The notes beneath the pieces were generated by a model that worked only from the letters and a program-made list of their open reading frames with translations, was not told the DNA's origin and ran no database searches. Positions 24,156 to 35,303 of a DNA stretch of 64,000 nucleotides are shown here, piece after piece (position 1 is the stretch's first letter; the number at the start of each line of letters is the position of its first letter). Source of the DNA: Siphonodentalium dalli (Eukaryota; Mollusca; Scaphopoda; Gadilida; Siphonodentaliidae); contig CP136063.1 in NCBI GenBank assembly GCA_032622095.1, forward strand, positions 32,304,987 through 32,368,986. Reading direction: 5' to 3'. A program made the translations under genes and the position numbers.

Positions 24156-24471
24156 TCTTTAACAAAGCGGCATCGACTTGCCACATTTTCGGGGGACATT
24201 GTGGTCTGTTGACCTTTTATTAAGTTTGGCAGAGAACCTTATAAAGTCAAAAAGCTAACGCAGGGAATATATTCCTTAGTTATTAGCACCACAGGTTTGG
24301 TATATTGTATATACCTTTTTCATGTATAATATGAAGCACACTTATATAGAAGGAAAACACCGGAAGTAGATTAAATTCCAGTGAGGAATTTAGAATTTCT
24401 TTCGTTGTGATACTACTTACCCAAAATATGTTAATTAACAATCGCATGTTCATACAAATATAATTAACACT

Positions 24472-24895
24472 AGTTTGAGCTATTAATAGCCATGGGTTGG
24501 CGTCCTTCGTCCGTGTGTGAATCTGTGTCTGTATGTCGATGTGTCCGTCAGCAATTTCCTTTGGCGCGGGCTAGCTACAGGTCGTACCTTTGGTCTGTTC
24601 TTTATGAAATTTGTCATGGATGTTAATATTGACATGTAGATGGGAACGAGTCATTTTGGGGTTGTTCGGCCAAAAAACATGACCGCCAGCAGCCATCTTG
24701 GATTGTACTCTTTGCATGACTAAATCCTTTGGCACAGGCTACAGGTCGTACCTTTGATCAGATAATTATGAGATTTGTCATGGCTGTTGACATTGACATT
24801 TAGATGGGAACAAGTCATTTTGGGGTCATTCAATTATATAAATAATCGTTGCACCCATACTCTCCAGACTGAGCTTCGTTATCATTAACACTTTC
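24472..24895 (+). repeat. Dispersed repeat family R160, locus 3 (short)
   Basis: It starts at GTTTGAGCTATTAATAGCCA and contains about two units with GATGGGAAC(G/A)A. The right end survives only as CACTTTCATTAT after an interruption. It is truncated relative to the other loci. Confidence 0.75.
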
Positions 24896-24900
24896 ATTAT

Positions 24901-25026
24901 GTAATCGACCCCTTATGGGTAACTTTTCAGGATTCAGTCGGAAATATTGCTTGTTGCCATTCAGCGGAAAGCTCTCGCCGTATTTCCGTCTAAATCCTGA
25001 AAAGTTACCCATAAGGGGTCGATTAC
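24901..25026. repeat. Foldback repeat FB1, copy 1
   Basis: Arms of about 45 bp pair GTAATCGACCCCTTATGGGT and CTTTTCAGGATT with their complements at 24981-25026. The loop contains TTGTTGCCATTC and GGAAAGCTCTCG. The same words recur at 25273 and about 25840. Confidence 0.85.
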
Positions 25027-25272
25027 TTAGGGCATTACTGTATTCAACACAAATATACATTGGGTCATAAATTGAATTATGATCAGAGCCTGGTGGAAAT
25101 GCTACTGCGTGGTGAGTCATACTCGCCTTCGAGCTAGTGATGCCATGTATGGTGTTATTAATGGTTTGTATTGTGCAGAGGTAAAATTTGCTCGTAGCCT
25201 CCGCAGTAAATAATTTCACACCAGGTTCTATTCATAATCATTTATCATTTAAGATTTCTTAGTCAAGTGTAA

Positions 25273-25410
25273 ATGGCTTGTTGCCATTCATCGGAAAGCT
25301 CTCGGTGAGAGCTTTCCGATGAATGGCAACAAGCCATATTTCCGACTAAATCCTGAAAAGTTACTCATAATTATGCTGTGGTTAAAGGAGTCGATTAATT
25401 AGGGCATTAC
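25273..25410. repeat. Foldback repeat FB1, copy 2, with perfect 31-bp hairpin
   Basis: ATGGCTTGTTGCCATTCATC and the rest of a 31-bp arm (25273-25303) pair perfectly with 25307-25337 across a 3-base loop. Downstream are TTTCCGACTAAATCCTGAAA and GTCGATTAATTAGGGCATTA, homologous to copy 1. In copy 1 the outer arms pair; here the former loop has become the stem. Confidence 0.88.
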
Positions 25411-25774
25411 TGTACCTCAAATTTGGCATATAGAACTGTAGTAAATATTTTATGTCTGTCCACCTATCTGCATGACTTTTGTTTACTTTTAAAAATGGAT
25501 AATCTGATTTGATGCCCCTAAATTACTTTTTCTTCGACTTTGGGGTAAATATATTTTATTTCAGTCCAGAAACGCACCCTCAGATATATACAAACATGAT
25601 GTCACAAGAGTTTGAAAGGTCGTGCAATTTGTGATGCAAGATCGTTGTTAGCATTGACTGCATGGCAATCACAAATTATTTTTCAGGTATCTTGTGCTAC
25701 ATTTGCAGTTGGCATGTGGATACATACATCTACTAGTACTTTATACTACTTATCTAAGAATCAGTAATCTTGTT

Positions 25775-25915
25775 TTATTCGTGAAAAACAGACATGTTAC
25801 AGTAATGTCATTAGTAATCCGTCTCCTAAACCACAGCAGAATTATGGTTCATTTTTCAGGATTTAGTCAGAAATATGGTTTGTTGCCATTCATTGGAAAG
25901 CTCTCGATTATTTTG
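25775..25915. repeat. Foldback repeat FB1, copy 3 (single arm)
   Basis: It reads AGTAATGTCATTAGTAATCC through TTTTTCAGGATTTAGTCAGA to TTGTTGCCATTCATTGGAAA and CTCTCG. This is one unfolded arm of the family, more diverged than the other two. Confidence 0.75.
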
Positions 25916-26206
25916 TTTGTATTTAGTTTCACATAACCTAATTCCACCTGTTTGGTGTTTATGTCACATATATATATATATATACACCGACAGTATTGGA
26001 GCCTGATACTGAGAAATAACCTAAGTAAAAGATTCTCATATCATTATCATAACTAATACCAGTATGTCAGCTTAATGTGCATCATTGATGGCCAGAGGCT
26101 AATCCACACCAGTGTCGACACCAGTGCTATCAAAACAATATGTGATGCATGTACCAGACTTAATTATTGGGATATCAGCTGTGACAATCTTAACTGAAAC
26201 AATTAT

Positions 26207-26802
26207 AGGTACTCAATCTGAATTAACGTTCGCATATTGGTTTAAACAATATTTTATTTCTTCCCAAAAGTATATAATTATAAAACATGACACATGAATA
26301 AATAGAAGACTAGAAGGGAGGAATAGGATTTGACAATAAGTATCCGATGCTTATATAGAGCCATCTCCTCAGAACGTTCGCATATTACTATTTTCTTGGT
26401 TTTGGGGTTAACAAATGTTTGAATAGACTCGATGAACGCGCACCCATCAAATCTCAGAGTGATCAGATATCGATGTTTTAAATCTATTTATTTTAATTTT
26501 ATGTGGCCCAGCAAACAATCTACGAGAATAATTTCTCTGACCAAGTTGCAGATAAAAGATGGATAACTCTAAAATCAAGTGGCTTTTTTGTTTCAGATAT
26601 TTGACAAAGCGGCAAAATTTTGTTGAACTAAATGTGGTTGAATCAGTTGAATAGCAGGTTTTGGGCAATTTTGTACTATAGTTGACTGTGGTTAGAACTA
26701 TTTTTGGGCAAATAATCGATTCTGATAACTGAATCGGTATTTCAAAAATGTTTGTTGTTGGAATCTGATGACCCGAGGATCATCAAATCTGATTGAGTAC
26801 CT
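26207..26802 (+). mobile_element. MITE-C copy 1, diverged and interrupted
   Basis: It begins AGGTACTCAATCTGAA and ends GATTGAGTACCT, with degenerate TTAT and TCAA in place of the flanking TTAA. Interior words shared with the copies at 48518 and 52433 include ATGGATAACTCTAAAATCAA, GTTGTTGGAATCTG and CACCCATCAAA. A 134-bp insertion (26239-26372) splits it. Confidence 0.8.
26239..26372 (-). mobile_element. 5'-truncated LINE tail with 14-bp target duplication
   Basis: AACGTTCGCATATT occurs at 26225-26238 and again at 26373-26386, directly flanking this 134-bp insert. On the minus strand the insert runs from CTGAGGAGATGG to GGAAGAAATAAAATATTG, which looks like the 3' untranslated end of a LINE. 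A long target duplication plus severe 5' truncation fits target-primed reverse transcription. It is younger than the MITE it split. Confidence 0.75.
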
Positions 26803-27475
26803 TCAAGTTTTGAAGATGTCAAGATGTCATATTTGTATACATCGTTTTGATATACATGTACATGTAAATCGTGGCTGCTCATTAATTTGTTATCGGCTTC
26901 AGATAAAAATATCAATGAAAAATTCTCTTTATATGATGGAACAAATTGTGGATGTGTTCATTTTTTATCCAGTGGCCCCATTCAAATAGATGCTACAATA
27001 AGATGTTTGTCTCACCTTTCTGCAAAATAATCTAGTCATACTTTGGTAAGATGTAATTAAACATATTCAAAAAATATTTGAAAATATTGTTTACAATCAC
27101 AATACTTTGGATTCTAGAATTCCTGATTACAAATACAATACTCATACTTCTAAATTTGTAATCATTAGAAATACAGAATATGATTAACCCATCCTTGCTT
27201 TGATGGGTGTTGTTCATAAAATATCTGATTCAGTTGATACATGTACCTGTATAAGCTGAAACATGAAAAGTACACATGCTAATTTGTTTATTGAAACAAC
27301 CAGATACAATAATGTACATGCAATGATGCAGCAATGGATTAATCATTAATGTAGTCTTACAACATGTGTACATACCAGTAGAATTTATACTGCTATACTC
27401 AATATAAGTGAAGATAAAAAAGACATGGTGGCCTGTATGATAGATTCTGCCCAGATAATATACACCTCGACCCAT
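26803..27475. other. No gene recognised
   Basis: AT-rich with short frames only. A partial inverted pair around ATTTGTAATCA and TGATTACAAAT (27120-27170) could form a weak hairpin. Confidence 0.4.
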
Positions 27476-28095
27476 TTTTAGCTCAACTTACTTTGTAAGT
27501 TTGAGCTATTGCCATGGTTTGGCATCCGTCGTCCGTGTGTGCGTGTGTCCGTCAACAATTTCCTTTGGCGCGGGCTACAGGTCGTACCTTTGGTGTGATC
27601 TTTATGAGATTTGTCATGAATGTTAACATCTTAGATTTTAAATTTCAATCCATTGGCGCGGGCTGCAGGTCGTACTGTTCGTCTGATCATCATGAAATAT
27701 GTCATAGATGTTAATATTGACATGTAGATGGGAACGAGTGATTTTGGGGTCATTCGGCAAAAAAAAACATGGCCGCCAGCAGCCATCTTGGATTTTACTC
27801 TTTGCATGACTAAATCCTTTGGCACTGGCTACAGGTCGTAGCTTTGGTCGGAACATCATGACATTTGTCATGGATGTTAACAATGACATGTAGATGGGAA
27901 CGAGTCATTTTGGGGTCGTTCGGCTGAAAAACATGGCTGTCAGCAGCCATCTTGGATTTTACTCTTTGCATGACTAAATCCTTTGGCACAAGACATTTCA
28001 ATTAGCACCTTTCCTATTCCTCCATTTACTGTCAACCGTTAAATTATTCCCCTACCTAAGTTGAGCTACAGTGTCATTGACACTTTCACCCAACC
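27476..28095 (+). repeat. Dispersed repeat family R160, locus 4
   Basis: It starts TTTTAGCTCAACTTACTTTG and ends AAGTTGAGCTACAGTGTCAT. It holds three to four units with GATGGGAACGAGT(C/G)ATTTT and GCCATCTTGGATTT. The first unit has lost its middle. Confidence 0.85.
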
Positions 28096-28460
28096 CACTT
28101 ATATGCACAGTAGGACTGACTACATGTATACTACTAGCATCCACAGAATAAATTATCAATCAGACGATTGGACGTTGGGATCTCAAGCATAACTACCCCT
28201 TCACATTAGAAGAAAAGTTGAACTATAAATTGTGCCATGAATTTGTACTGTAGCGGCAGGTTCAACGTTCCAATTGAACTATTTTTATACAATTTAAAAT
28301 TCCATCATGACAATCAATGGTGGTTGTGCGTTTTGCAAACACATGAACCATAGGCAATAACTCCTTTGTTTCACAAAGTTTTACATATGTACTTGTAGCT
28401 GAGTTCTCAAGACAAAACCCAATGACCTATGGGAGGTTGTTTTCACATTTATTCCCTAAT

Positions 28461-28587
28461 CGTGCTTAAATGCAATTCATTTGCACTTAAGCGCAATTCA
28501 TTTGCACTTAAGTGCAAATCATTTGAGCTTAAGCACAAATCCAATATTTGCACTGAAGTGCAATTCATTTGCACTTTAGTGCAAATA
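28461..28587. repeat. Palindromic short tandem array (TTTGCACTTAAGTGCAAA)
   Basis: About six units of roughly 20-21 bp are built on (T)GCACTTAAGTGC and AATTCATT. Each unit is close to its own reverse complement, so the array can fold at many registers. The codons ALK/CNSF repeated in the plus frame come from this periodicity. Confidence 0.85.
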
Positions 28588-29079
28588 GAGGTTGACACTA
28601 TCACTCCCAAAAGATTTGTATAAAGGTAAAGTTATCATTTTCATCAGGAATCAATTTTTCCTCCTTTTTTCCTTTGAACTCATTGTGACAGCAGCTAGAT
28701 GTAAAATGTGAATTTCATTTCTAATTCTAAATAATTATGAATCCCGCTCAAATTGATAAAATTCTGACCACAATGAGTTGATTGTCAGGAATTGCAAATG
28801 TTTTTATACGCCCTTTTGAATAAAGGTTGGCCCCATTAGACCCTTTTGATCCCCTCCAACTCTCCACACAATCCAAATGGCCACTGGTTCAAAATAGGGC
28901 AACCATGTTATTTCCCAGTCCCTTGACCAATTTAGGTCAAATGATGGGTGTTGTAAGAGTGGCCATAAAGACTCCCTCCTTTCTAACGACTCCCAATATC
29001 CCACTCTCCACGATCTTATACATCAGGATGTGTTGTATCACCGATATTGTGATGGTTCAGGAATGATTTTTTACAATTA
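28588..29079. other. No gene recognised
   Basis: I see nothing beyond short frames. It ends at TTA (29077-29079), the putative target duplication of the next element. Confidence 0.4.
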
Positions 29080-29343
29080 GGCCAGACCAATTTAATTACT
29101 TGTTTTACGAACACCGCCGATAGCTTTTTCCGCCAAAACCGAATAAAAATAATACACTTTTCTTCCCAGAGAAAAAATTACGTTTTCCGGATTTTAGTGA
29201 TTTCGTTCCGCCTACGAGTTGTGTATTCCGGATTATAACGCTCCGTATTCCGGCCTTCCGAGTTATGCGTTCCGGTTCCGGCTTTTGTTTACATCTGTCA
29301 GCGTGCATAACTTCCGTTGTTAGTGAAACATGTCCGAAATAGA

Positions 29344-29934
29344 ATGGCGACTGCAGATTACTTCAGCTTAAAAATACTAACAGACACGCAACGGACGCTG
29401 AAGCAAAAGCTAGTTCAATTGAGTCTTTCTGATGTAGTATCCGTGACATTTAGTGAGGTGGGCGATGACTTTAAAGTGGATAAAATCACGGTTAAAAACG
29501 CTAGTGACTCAACTGATGGCCACGAAGTTCAGCCAAACACCCCCCTCAATATTGTTTCCCGATTTGGCGCATCATGCATCATTCTCCACGTCTCAAAGCT
29601 GTCAGTTGGTGATGGTGTGTCAGTTTCTAAGAAGACTTTGGATGCATTCGATGTAATGATGTCGGCACGAAGTGACTCTTGTTACCCAGATAAAGTCGAA
29701 TTCAAAATAAACAGAAGAGATTTTGATCTACACAACGATGTCATCGAACTGTTCAAACAAAAACACTATTCATTTATACCTGAAAACGTCCACACCATAG
29801 GAAAACTTGTGATAAAAACTCTGGTGGATGTATTGTGGTTTTTAATTTTTGATTGTGAAATATACTCAACAATCACCGACAGACTAGTGGTCTGCATCCC
29901 ATGTTCCTACATTGCCCGGATGGTCATGATTTAA
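29344..29934 (+). CDS. Unknown 196-aa ORF inside TTA-flanked transposon
   Basis: I do not recognise the product. The open frame extends slightly upstream with a TTG, but the first ATG (29344, MATADYFSLKILTDTQ) gives 196 residues. Codon use and the mix of charged and hydrophobic residues look protein-like up to about residue 165 (…VHTIGKLVIKTL). The N-terminus (residues 7-30) could form an amphipathic helix; two Ser/Val-rich beta-like stretches follow. From residue 166 onward the frame is encoded by the left arm of the palindrome and turns hydrophobic and Cys-containing, which looks like read-through into unrelated sequence. No membrane protein, nuclease or transposase motif is seen. It could be the first exon of a longer gene, a truncated element protein or a captured host exon. 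The region just upstream has several TTCCG words and no clear TATA box. Confidence 0.5.
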   Translation: MATADYFSLKILTDTQRTLKQKLVQLSLSDVVSVTFSEVGDDFKVDKITVKNASDSTDGHEVQPNTPLNIVSRFGASCIILHVSKLSVGDGVSVSKKTLDAFDVMMSARSDSCYPDKVEFKINRRDFDLHNDVIELFKQKHYSFIPENVHTIGKLVIKTLVDVLWFLIFDCEIYSTITDRLVVCIPCSYIARMVMI

Positions 29935-30824
29935 ATTGAGCATATGTTTCGATTCATTTTTTCACTATAGTATAATAGCGATAACGCAGAATCTCTTCAG
30001 GGAATTGCATGTTAAATATCTTGGCATAATATATGTCTATTTTAAATGTGATTGGCCTGATTTGTTGAGGCCGGTAGTGCCATTACTGTGGTAGTACCCA
30101 GTATGTACTAATTTTATATCTCAACGTATTATATGCCACTTTAATGAGCATTTCTGAGCACGGAATTTTAGTGATTCCATTGTGGTGCTTGTTTTATTAG
30201 AGCAGTCGATTTGAACCAGCATAGTTAATGCCTATTTTATTTCGTTTTCGATGCAGAATTATTCTGCATTTGCATATTATATGCAACCTAGGTGTGCTTG
30301 ACCTGTCTTTACAACAGCGCTTTCTAGTGTCGGCCCTAGAAAGCGCTGTTGTAAAGACAGGTCAAGCACATCTAGGTTGCATATAATATGCAAATGCAGA
30401 ATAATTCTGCATCGAAAACGAAATAAAATAGGCATTAACTATGCTGGTTCAAATCGACTGCTCTAATAAAACAAGCACCACAATGGAATCACTAAAATTC
30501 CGTGCTCAGAAATGCTCATTAAAGTGGCATATAATACGTTGAGATATAAAATTAGTACATACTGGGTACTACCACAGTAATGGCACTACCGGCCTCAACA
30601 AATCAGGCCAATCACATTTAAAATAGACATATATTATGCCAAGATATTTAACACGCAATTCCCTGAAGAGATTCTGCGTTATCGCTATTATACTATAGTG
30701 AAAAAATGAATCGAAACATATGCTCAATTTAAATCATGACCATCCGGGCAATGTAGGAACATGGGATGCAGACCACTAGTCTGTCGGTGATTGTTGAGTA
30801 TATTTCACAATCAAAAATTAAAAA
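29839..30824. repeat. Internal palindrome, 489-bp arms, 8-bp spacer
   Basis: 29839-30327 is the near-perfect reverse complement of 30336-30824; paired coordinates sum to 60663. The tip is GCGCTTTCTAG / CTAGAAAGCGC around an 8-base spacer. Only single-base mismatches are seen (near 30010 and 30291). It begins inside the 196-aa ORF, so an antisense copy of its last 31 codons lies in the other arm. Confidence 0.95.
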
Positions 30825-30882
30825 ATATATACGAGGATCGATGAGATATTGCCGATTTTATCATGGGTTTCAGATATGTCAA

Positions 30883-31080
30883 TTAATACGAGCACATATT
30901 CTTTAATGGGTCTGATATGCAAGTGGTATCTATCAGTGTTTTTACCGTATCCAAACTCATTATCCACCATATAATGTACCCACCAACATGCATGTATTGT
31001 ACAATATGGTAAACATCTTTCAGTAGCAAGTTACTAGCAACTTTCAGAACACCCACAGAACAAAACATATTAATTACCAA
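30883..31080 (-). other. Short open frame in element, no family recognised
   Basis: A 65-codon minus-strand frame lies between the palindrome and the right TIR (…VYHIVQYMHVGGYIIWW…). It has balanced composition but no motif. It could be a decayed exon of the element's lost protein or chance. Confidence 0.2.
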
Positions 31081-31351
31081 TTAACTCAGGTCTTCCCAAG
31101 TCACAGTACCACAAGCTAGAAGACATGGATAATTACATGTATATCTGTTTTGTTTTGAGTTATTTCTTATTGAATAAAGTTTGTTTACCTTATTCACTAC
31201 TTATTACATTATTTAGAAGCTATGGGATGTATATCGGTCATTTCTGAATTTTTTTTAGGAATATTATTATTTTTTTTATTCCCTCCTGCATCTACATATT
31301 TTTTTCCCAGTCGTTCGTAAAACAAGTAATTAAATTGGTCTGGCCTTACTT

Positions 31352-31665
31352 ATGATTAAAAATAATTATATTCGAGACAAAATCACCTATAATCATATAT
31401 ATCTTAAATACATTAACATTCCTGACAGATACATGTACAGAGGCTGCATAAGTGCCGATTTACCGAAACATGAACTTTATATCACAATTAACTCGGAAAT
31501 AGCGAGTTAACGTGTAAATATCAACATGTAATCACTGAAAATTAAGTCAGGTAAATGTAATTCCTTCGTTTTCGGTGTCATAGAGTGTGAACCACATTCT
31601 GAAGAAGAAACACTGAGTACCTGTCTTATTCTTATGTAAAATAGCTGATAAAATATACCGATATG
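31352..31665. repeat. Dispersed repeat D2, copy 1
   Basis: It reads inverted relative to about 59170-59460. Shared words include GATTAAAAATAATTAT (as its complement), CAGAGGCTGCA, TTAACTCG and a CGTTAACTCG-type pair, plus GTTGATATTTACACG. It contains TTAACTCGGAAATAGCGAGT, a small hairpin. It is non-coding. Confidence 0.65.
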
Positions 31666-31734
31666 GGTTGATAAATTGGAGCATTAGCCTCATAATCACT
31701 ATGGAGGATCATTAGGGTCACAATCCTAACTACA

Positions 31735-31998
31735 GATTTTAATTCCAACTTTAATAACATTTTAATTCTTATATTTTAATTTTAACTTAACATTTTAATT
31801 CTAACTTAACATTTTAATTCTTATATTTTAATTCTAACTTAACATTTTAATTCTAACTTAACAGTTTAATTCTAAATTAACATTTTAATTCTTATATTTT
31901 AATTCTAACTTAACATTTTAATTCTAACTTAACATTTTAATCCTTATATTTCAAGTCTAACTTAACATTTTAACTCTAATTTAATCTTTTAATTCTTA
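31735..31998. repeat. TTAATTCTAACTTAACATT minisatellite
   Basis: About twelve units of roughly 20-21 bp follow the pattern ATTTTAATTCTAACTTAAC, with a second unit type ATTCTTATATTTTAATTC interspersed in a higher-order alternation. Confidence 0.9.
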
Positions 31999-34385
31999 CT
32001 TATTATCTGCCGGTCACACGCCGGGGAGGTTCTCAGTTGTCGATCGAATAATGCAACTTCTGCTGTCCAGTCAGTAGTGGGGTTAATATGTGTGGCTTGG
32101 CGAATATCGGCATTTCGTTAGACATCAAAAGGAGCCCTCAGCGTGCTGTATTCCTCGAGATATCGACCGTTTCACGCAATTTGAAATTCTGTTCCGCAGA
32201 TTGTCGTTCTATTCCATATTCCATCCCATCCCGCAGATTGGCATATCCCGCCGCCCGATCGCAGCGACACATTTCGTTACAATTATTATAGAAGTGCAGG
32301 CGCGTTATTAGGGCCTTTGATGACCCAAAAAAGTCTTCCAAGGATATGAAAAGAGAGGTACATGTATATGTATGAGATATATTTGAAAATCTTGAAATGG
32401 GAACTCTAGAAATTATTGAAGTCATTTGTCTGAAATGACAAAGAAAGGGATAATAGATTTATGAAGATGCTATTTCCATGATGTGTATAATTTAATTATG
32501 TTTGAATTAATACATATACATGTATAACAGCTAGAACTCATTCTTCTGGTGTTACAGCTGGTGCAGTAACCTGGAATAGAACAAACAATTTTCATGGGTG
32601 TGAAGCACATATGTAGAGGATCTACAACGAGTTCCCAGTTTATAGCGAAATTTACAAAATGAGTCCAATAAATTAGGAAAGGCTCGTCCCAGACCTAATT
32701 TACTGGATGAGTTTTGTTAACTCTGTTATAAACTGGGACGAGTTGTAGATTCTATTTATTACATGATCCAAAACCTCGACAAAACATACATAAATCAACA
32801 AATGGGATGCGAAACTAACATCGGCTTCTATATAAGACCTGCGATGGAGTTTCATGTAACTATGAGTTGTTTGCCGCGTAAAGAAATAGTCCTAGACAAA
32901 TAAAGACTCTTTGGCGTAAATAATGGCGTATATTTAATGATATAACTTTTCAAACTCTTCATTCATTATATCAAGATATATTATCAAGATTTATTACATG
33001 ATCCTACCCTTATTCCATTCAATAAACCCATTCTATAAATTGTGATATTAAACGTTTGTTTAATAACAGGAAATAGTGCCAGGTGACCTTTGACTTCCGG
33101 TTTGTCGTCTTTATACATTCCGTACGCTATGTCTCAGAATAATATGGTTTGCAATATTTTTTCCAATCTTGATCAACACACACCCTAGTTGCTAGATCGG
33201 TCCCCCATTTAGAAGAATTGGTCAAGACCGCACTGCCTCCAAGAACGAAGCAACAACAAACCACTGTCTCCTTGCATGTAAGACGACGTTAATTCTTTGT
33301 AGGTGGTCATGCAGCTAACTGTCTTAAAATATGGCATAAAGGATATCCCAAACGACTGCATGTATGTCGGTGTCATCAATTATGCCATGTATATACGTCA
33401 TCTTCCATTCGCCTATTTCAATGCACCAATTTAACTGCCGAGATGAATGTTAATTTAAGTAATCCATTCATACTATACACGTGGATGTGTATATATCTAA
33501 AACGTTATGGACTCATAATTCCGATGAGATACGTAATCAAACTTGTCATTCTCAGATATATACGAAAACACGCGAAAACCGCTCAGAACGCATACTTTTA
33601 GGTAGAAATGTATTTCATTTACACAAACAGAAGTATATGTTCTACTGTTGATAGTTACTGAACAGAAGAACCGGTGATAGCGACATCTTGATCCGCGACT
33701 TTGACATCTAACTGGACCGATAGTGGTCACACCATATGGCGCGCTGTTTGAGAATGGCATGCATTTTTAAACTCTGTTCAATCCTATGCTTAAATAACAT
33801 ATTTATCTATATACCCTCAAATTGTCGGCAGTGTGGAAGGCCAGAGGTAAAACTAGTTAATAGATTGTCGTACATTTAAGATTGCAAAAAAACACTATTG
33901 AAATAATTCGTTAAAATAGGTAAATGATTCGATGTGTGATAACCGGTTGACATCGGTGGGTAAATATTCCTACTTCGTATAGGCGCACACATATTGTGCC
34001 CGTTGTTGTGTGCTTTACGCTGAGATAATCACCTATTCAAACATGATATCAATCTTTACCAGGGGTGTCTTTTAACAATAATGGAGAGATTTTAGCGACA
34101 GTGAATGAGAACATGTCATGATATACGTCAAGCCTTATTTTCCATTGAGTCCGGTTTGGTTCTACATGTACCTATACCGGGCTGGTGATGCCACGTGCAC
34201 GGGGTATTATTTTGAATATAGATATTTTTCGAAATAACGTCAGCCATGCACAGAGTTTTAACTTTGCTTTGTATTGTGTTGCTTAAATTCAAATGTGTAC
34301 GCAACCAAGTACTTTGTGCTCATCATTGTTGACTGTGATATTGGATACGTAACATTATAGCCAAATCATTGTCAAGAAGATTCAC
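31999..34385. other. No gene recognised; one inverted repeat at 32617-32753
   Basis: No ORF here looks genuine. At 32617-32753, GGATCTACAACGAGTTCCCA pairs imperfectly with TGGGACGAGTTGTAGATTC across about 85 bp, and an inner pair around TAAATTAGG and CCTAATTTA extends it; it resembles a small foldback element. The rest is AT-rich spacer. Confidence 0.5.
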
Positions 34386-34835
34386 GCCTCTCAACGTTCG
34401 GTAAATGGTGTTAACTGTTATCGTCCCGTACCGGTTTGACAACTCAAATAACGCTGACTTTTCTTTAATCCCATCCTTGCATACAGTATAAGGCCCGTGG
34501 TTTTTTACATGTCCACGGAAGACCACGCGCGATTCTTCCGTGGTTTTTCCGTGTTCAAAATCTGAACTCGCCAAGAACACGGTCTGGTTAAACGTGTTCA
34601 ATCGTGTTCAGATTTTGAACACGCTCTGATCACGTTTGAACACGCTCTGATCACGTTTGAACACGGAACATCCACGCTATGACCACGGTACGATCAACGG
34701 GTGACCACGGCCAAATGATCACGTTTGAACATGGAACATCCACGCTATGACCACGGTTGAACACGGCCATAACACATGTGACCGCGACATGAACACGGAG
34801 GAACATGGCTGAACACGGAAACATCGCTGGCGGTC
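34386..34835. repeat. CACGG-rich minisatellite, locus 1, with flank
   Basis: Units such as TGAACACGG, TGACCACGG and TGATCACGTTTGAACACG repeat from about 34505 to 34820. The preceding segment (34386-34470, GGTGTTAACTGTTATCGTCC) recurs near 47352-47430, so the flank belongs to the same dispersed element. Confidence 0.8.
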
Positions 34836-35300
34836 GGAGCTTGACACGCCGCTGTGGCGGAGCTCGCGGTGTCCGTTACGTAATTAATTATCACCTCCCT
34901 AGTTCAAAATATATTCTCGAAATTGCTGCTCAAAGTGGCAAATGAGCGGCACCATTTTATTTATCGGAAATTTCATCGAAATTCAACCCGTCGATTGTGA
35001 AAATTGGCCCAGAAAAAGTAAAGATACCAATCTGCAATATACCGCGATTACTCATAAAAATAACTTATATATGGGAGGTGGAATGGTACCGATACACTTG
35101 CATTATTTCAAGCAGAGTGCTAACTCAATACTAAATAACTCGAATATTTTGACAGGAACATATGACTATAAATATTTATTGAATTTTATAGATTTACATC
35201 TTCCTGATCGAAAATAACTTTATGGGACCTTTGATAAATGTTCAATTTATTTTCAATTTAGAATGTTTCTGGTTTCAATGTCCGTTTAGTTTTAAACAAA
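34836..35300. repeat. Unique half of the CACGG element, copy a
   Basis: It runs from GCTGGCGGTCGGAGCTTGAC through TACGTAATTAATTATCACC to TTTCATCGAAATTCAACCCG and ATCAATGTCCG-like sequence. A direct copy follows at 35430-35745. The 3' part (from about 35138, CTCGAATATTTTGACA) recurs at 42140-42320. A 91-codon frame (34942-35217) is not conserved as a protein in the second copy. Confidence 0.75.
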
Positions 35301-35303
35301 CCT

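Larger units (their letters stand above)
29080..31345. mobile_element. DNA transposon with 33-bp TIRs and TTA duplication (PIF/Harbinger-like?)
   Basis: 29080-29112 and 31313-31345 are perfect 33-bp inverted repeats that begin GGCCAGACCAATTTAATTAC and end in TACGAAC. TTA lies directly outside both ends (29077-29079, 31346-31348). A three-base TTA/TAA duplication with GGCC-type ends is typical of PIF/Harbinger, but no DDE transposase or Myb-like protein is visible, so the assignment is tentative. Inside are a 196-codon ORF on the plus strand and a 986-bp palindrome that overlaps its 3' end. The element may be non-autonomous, carrying a captured or element-encoded exon, with its 3' part replaced by the palindrome. 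Confidence 0.75.

Noticed and set aside
27631..27889. Minus-strand ORFs with PNDPK(M/I)TRSHLHV
   Set aside because: The same peptide recurs in every R160 unit with frequent stops, so it is a repeat translation.
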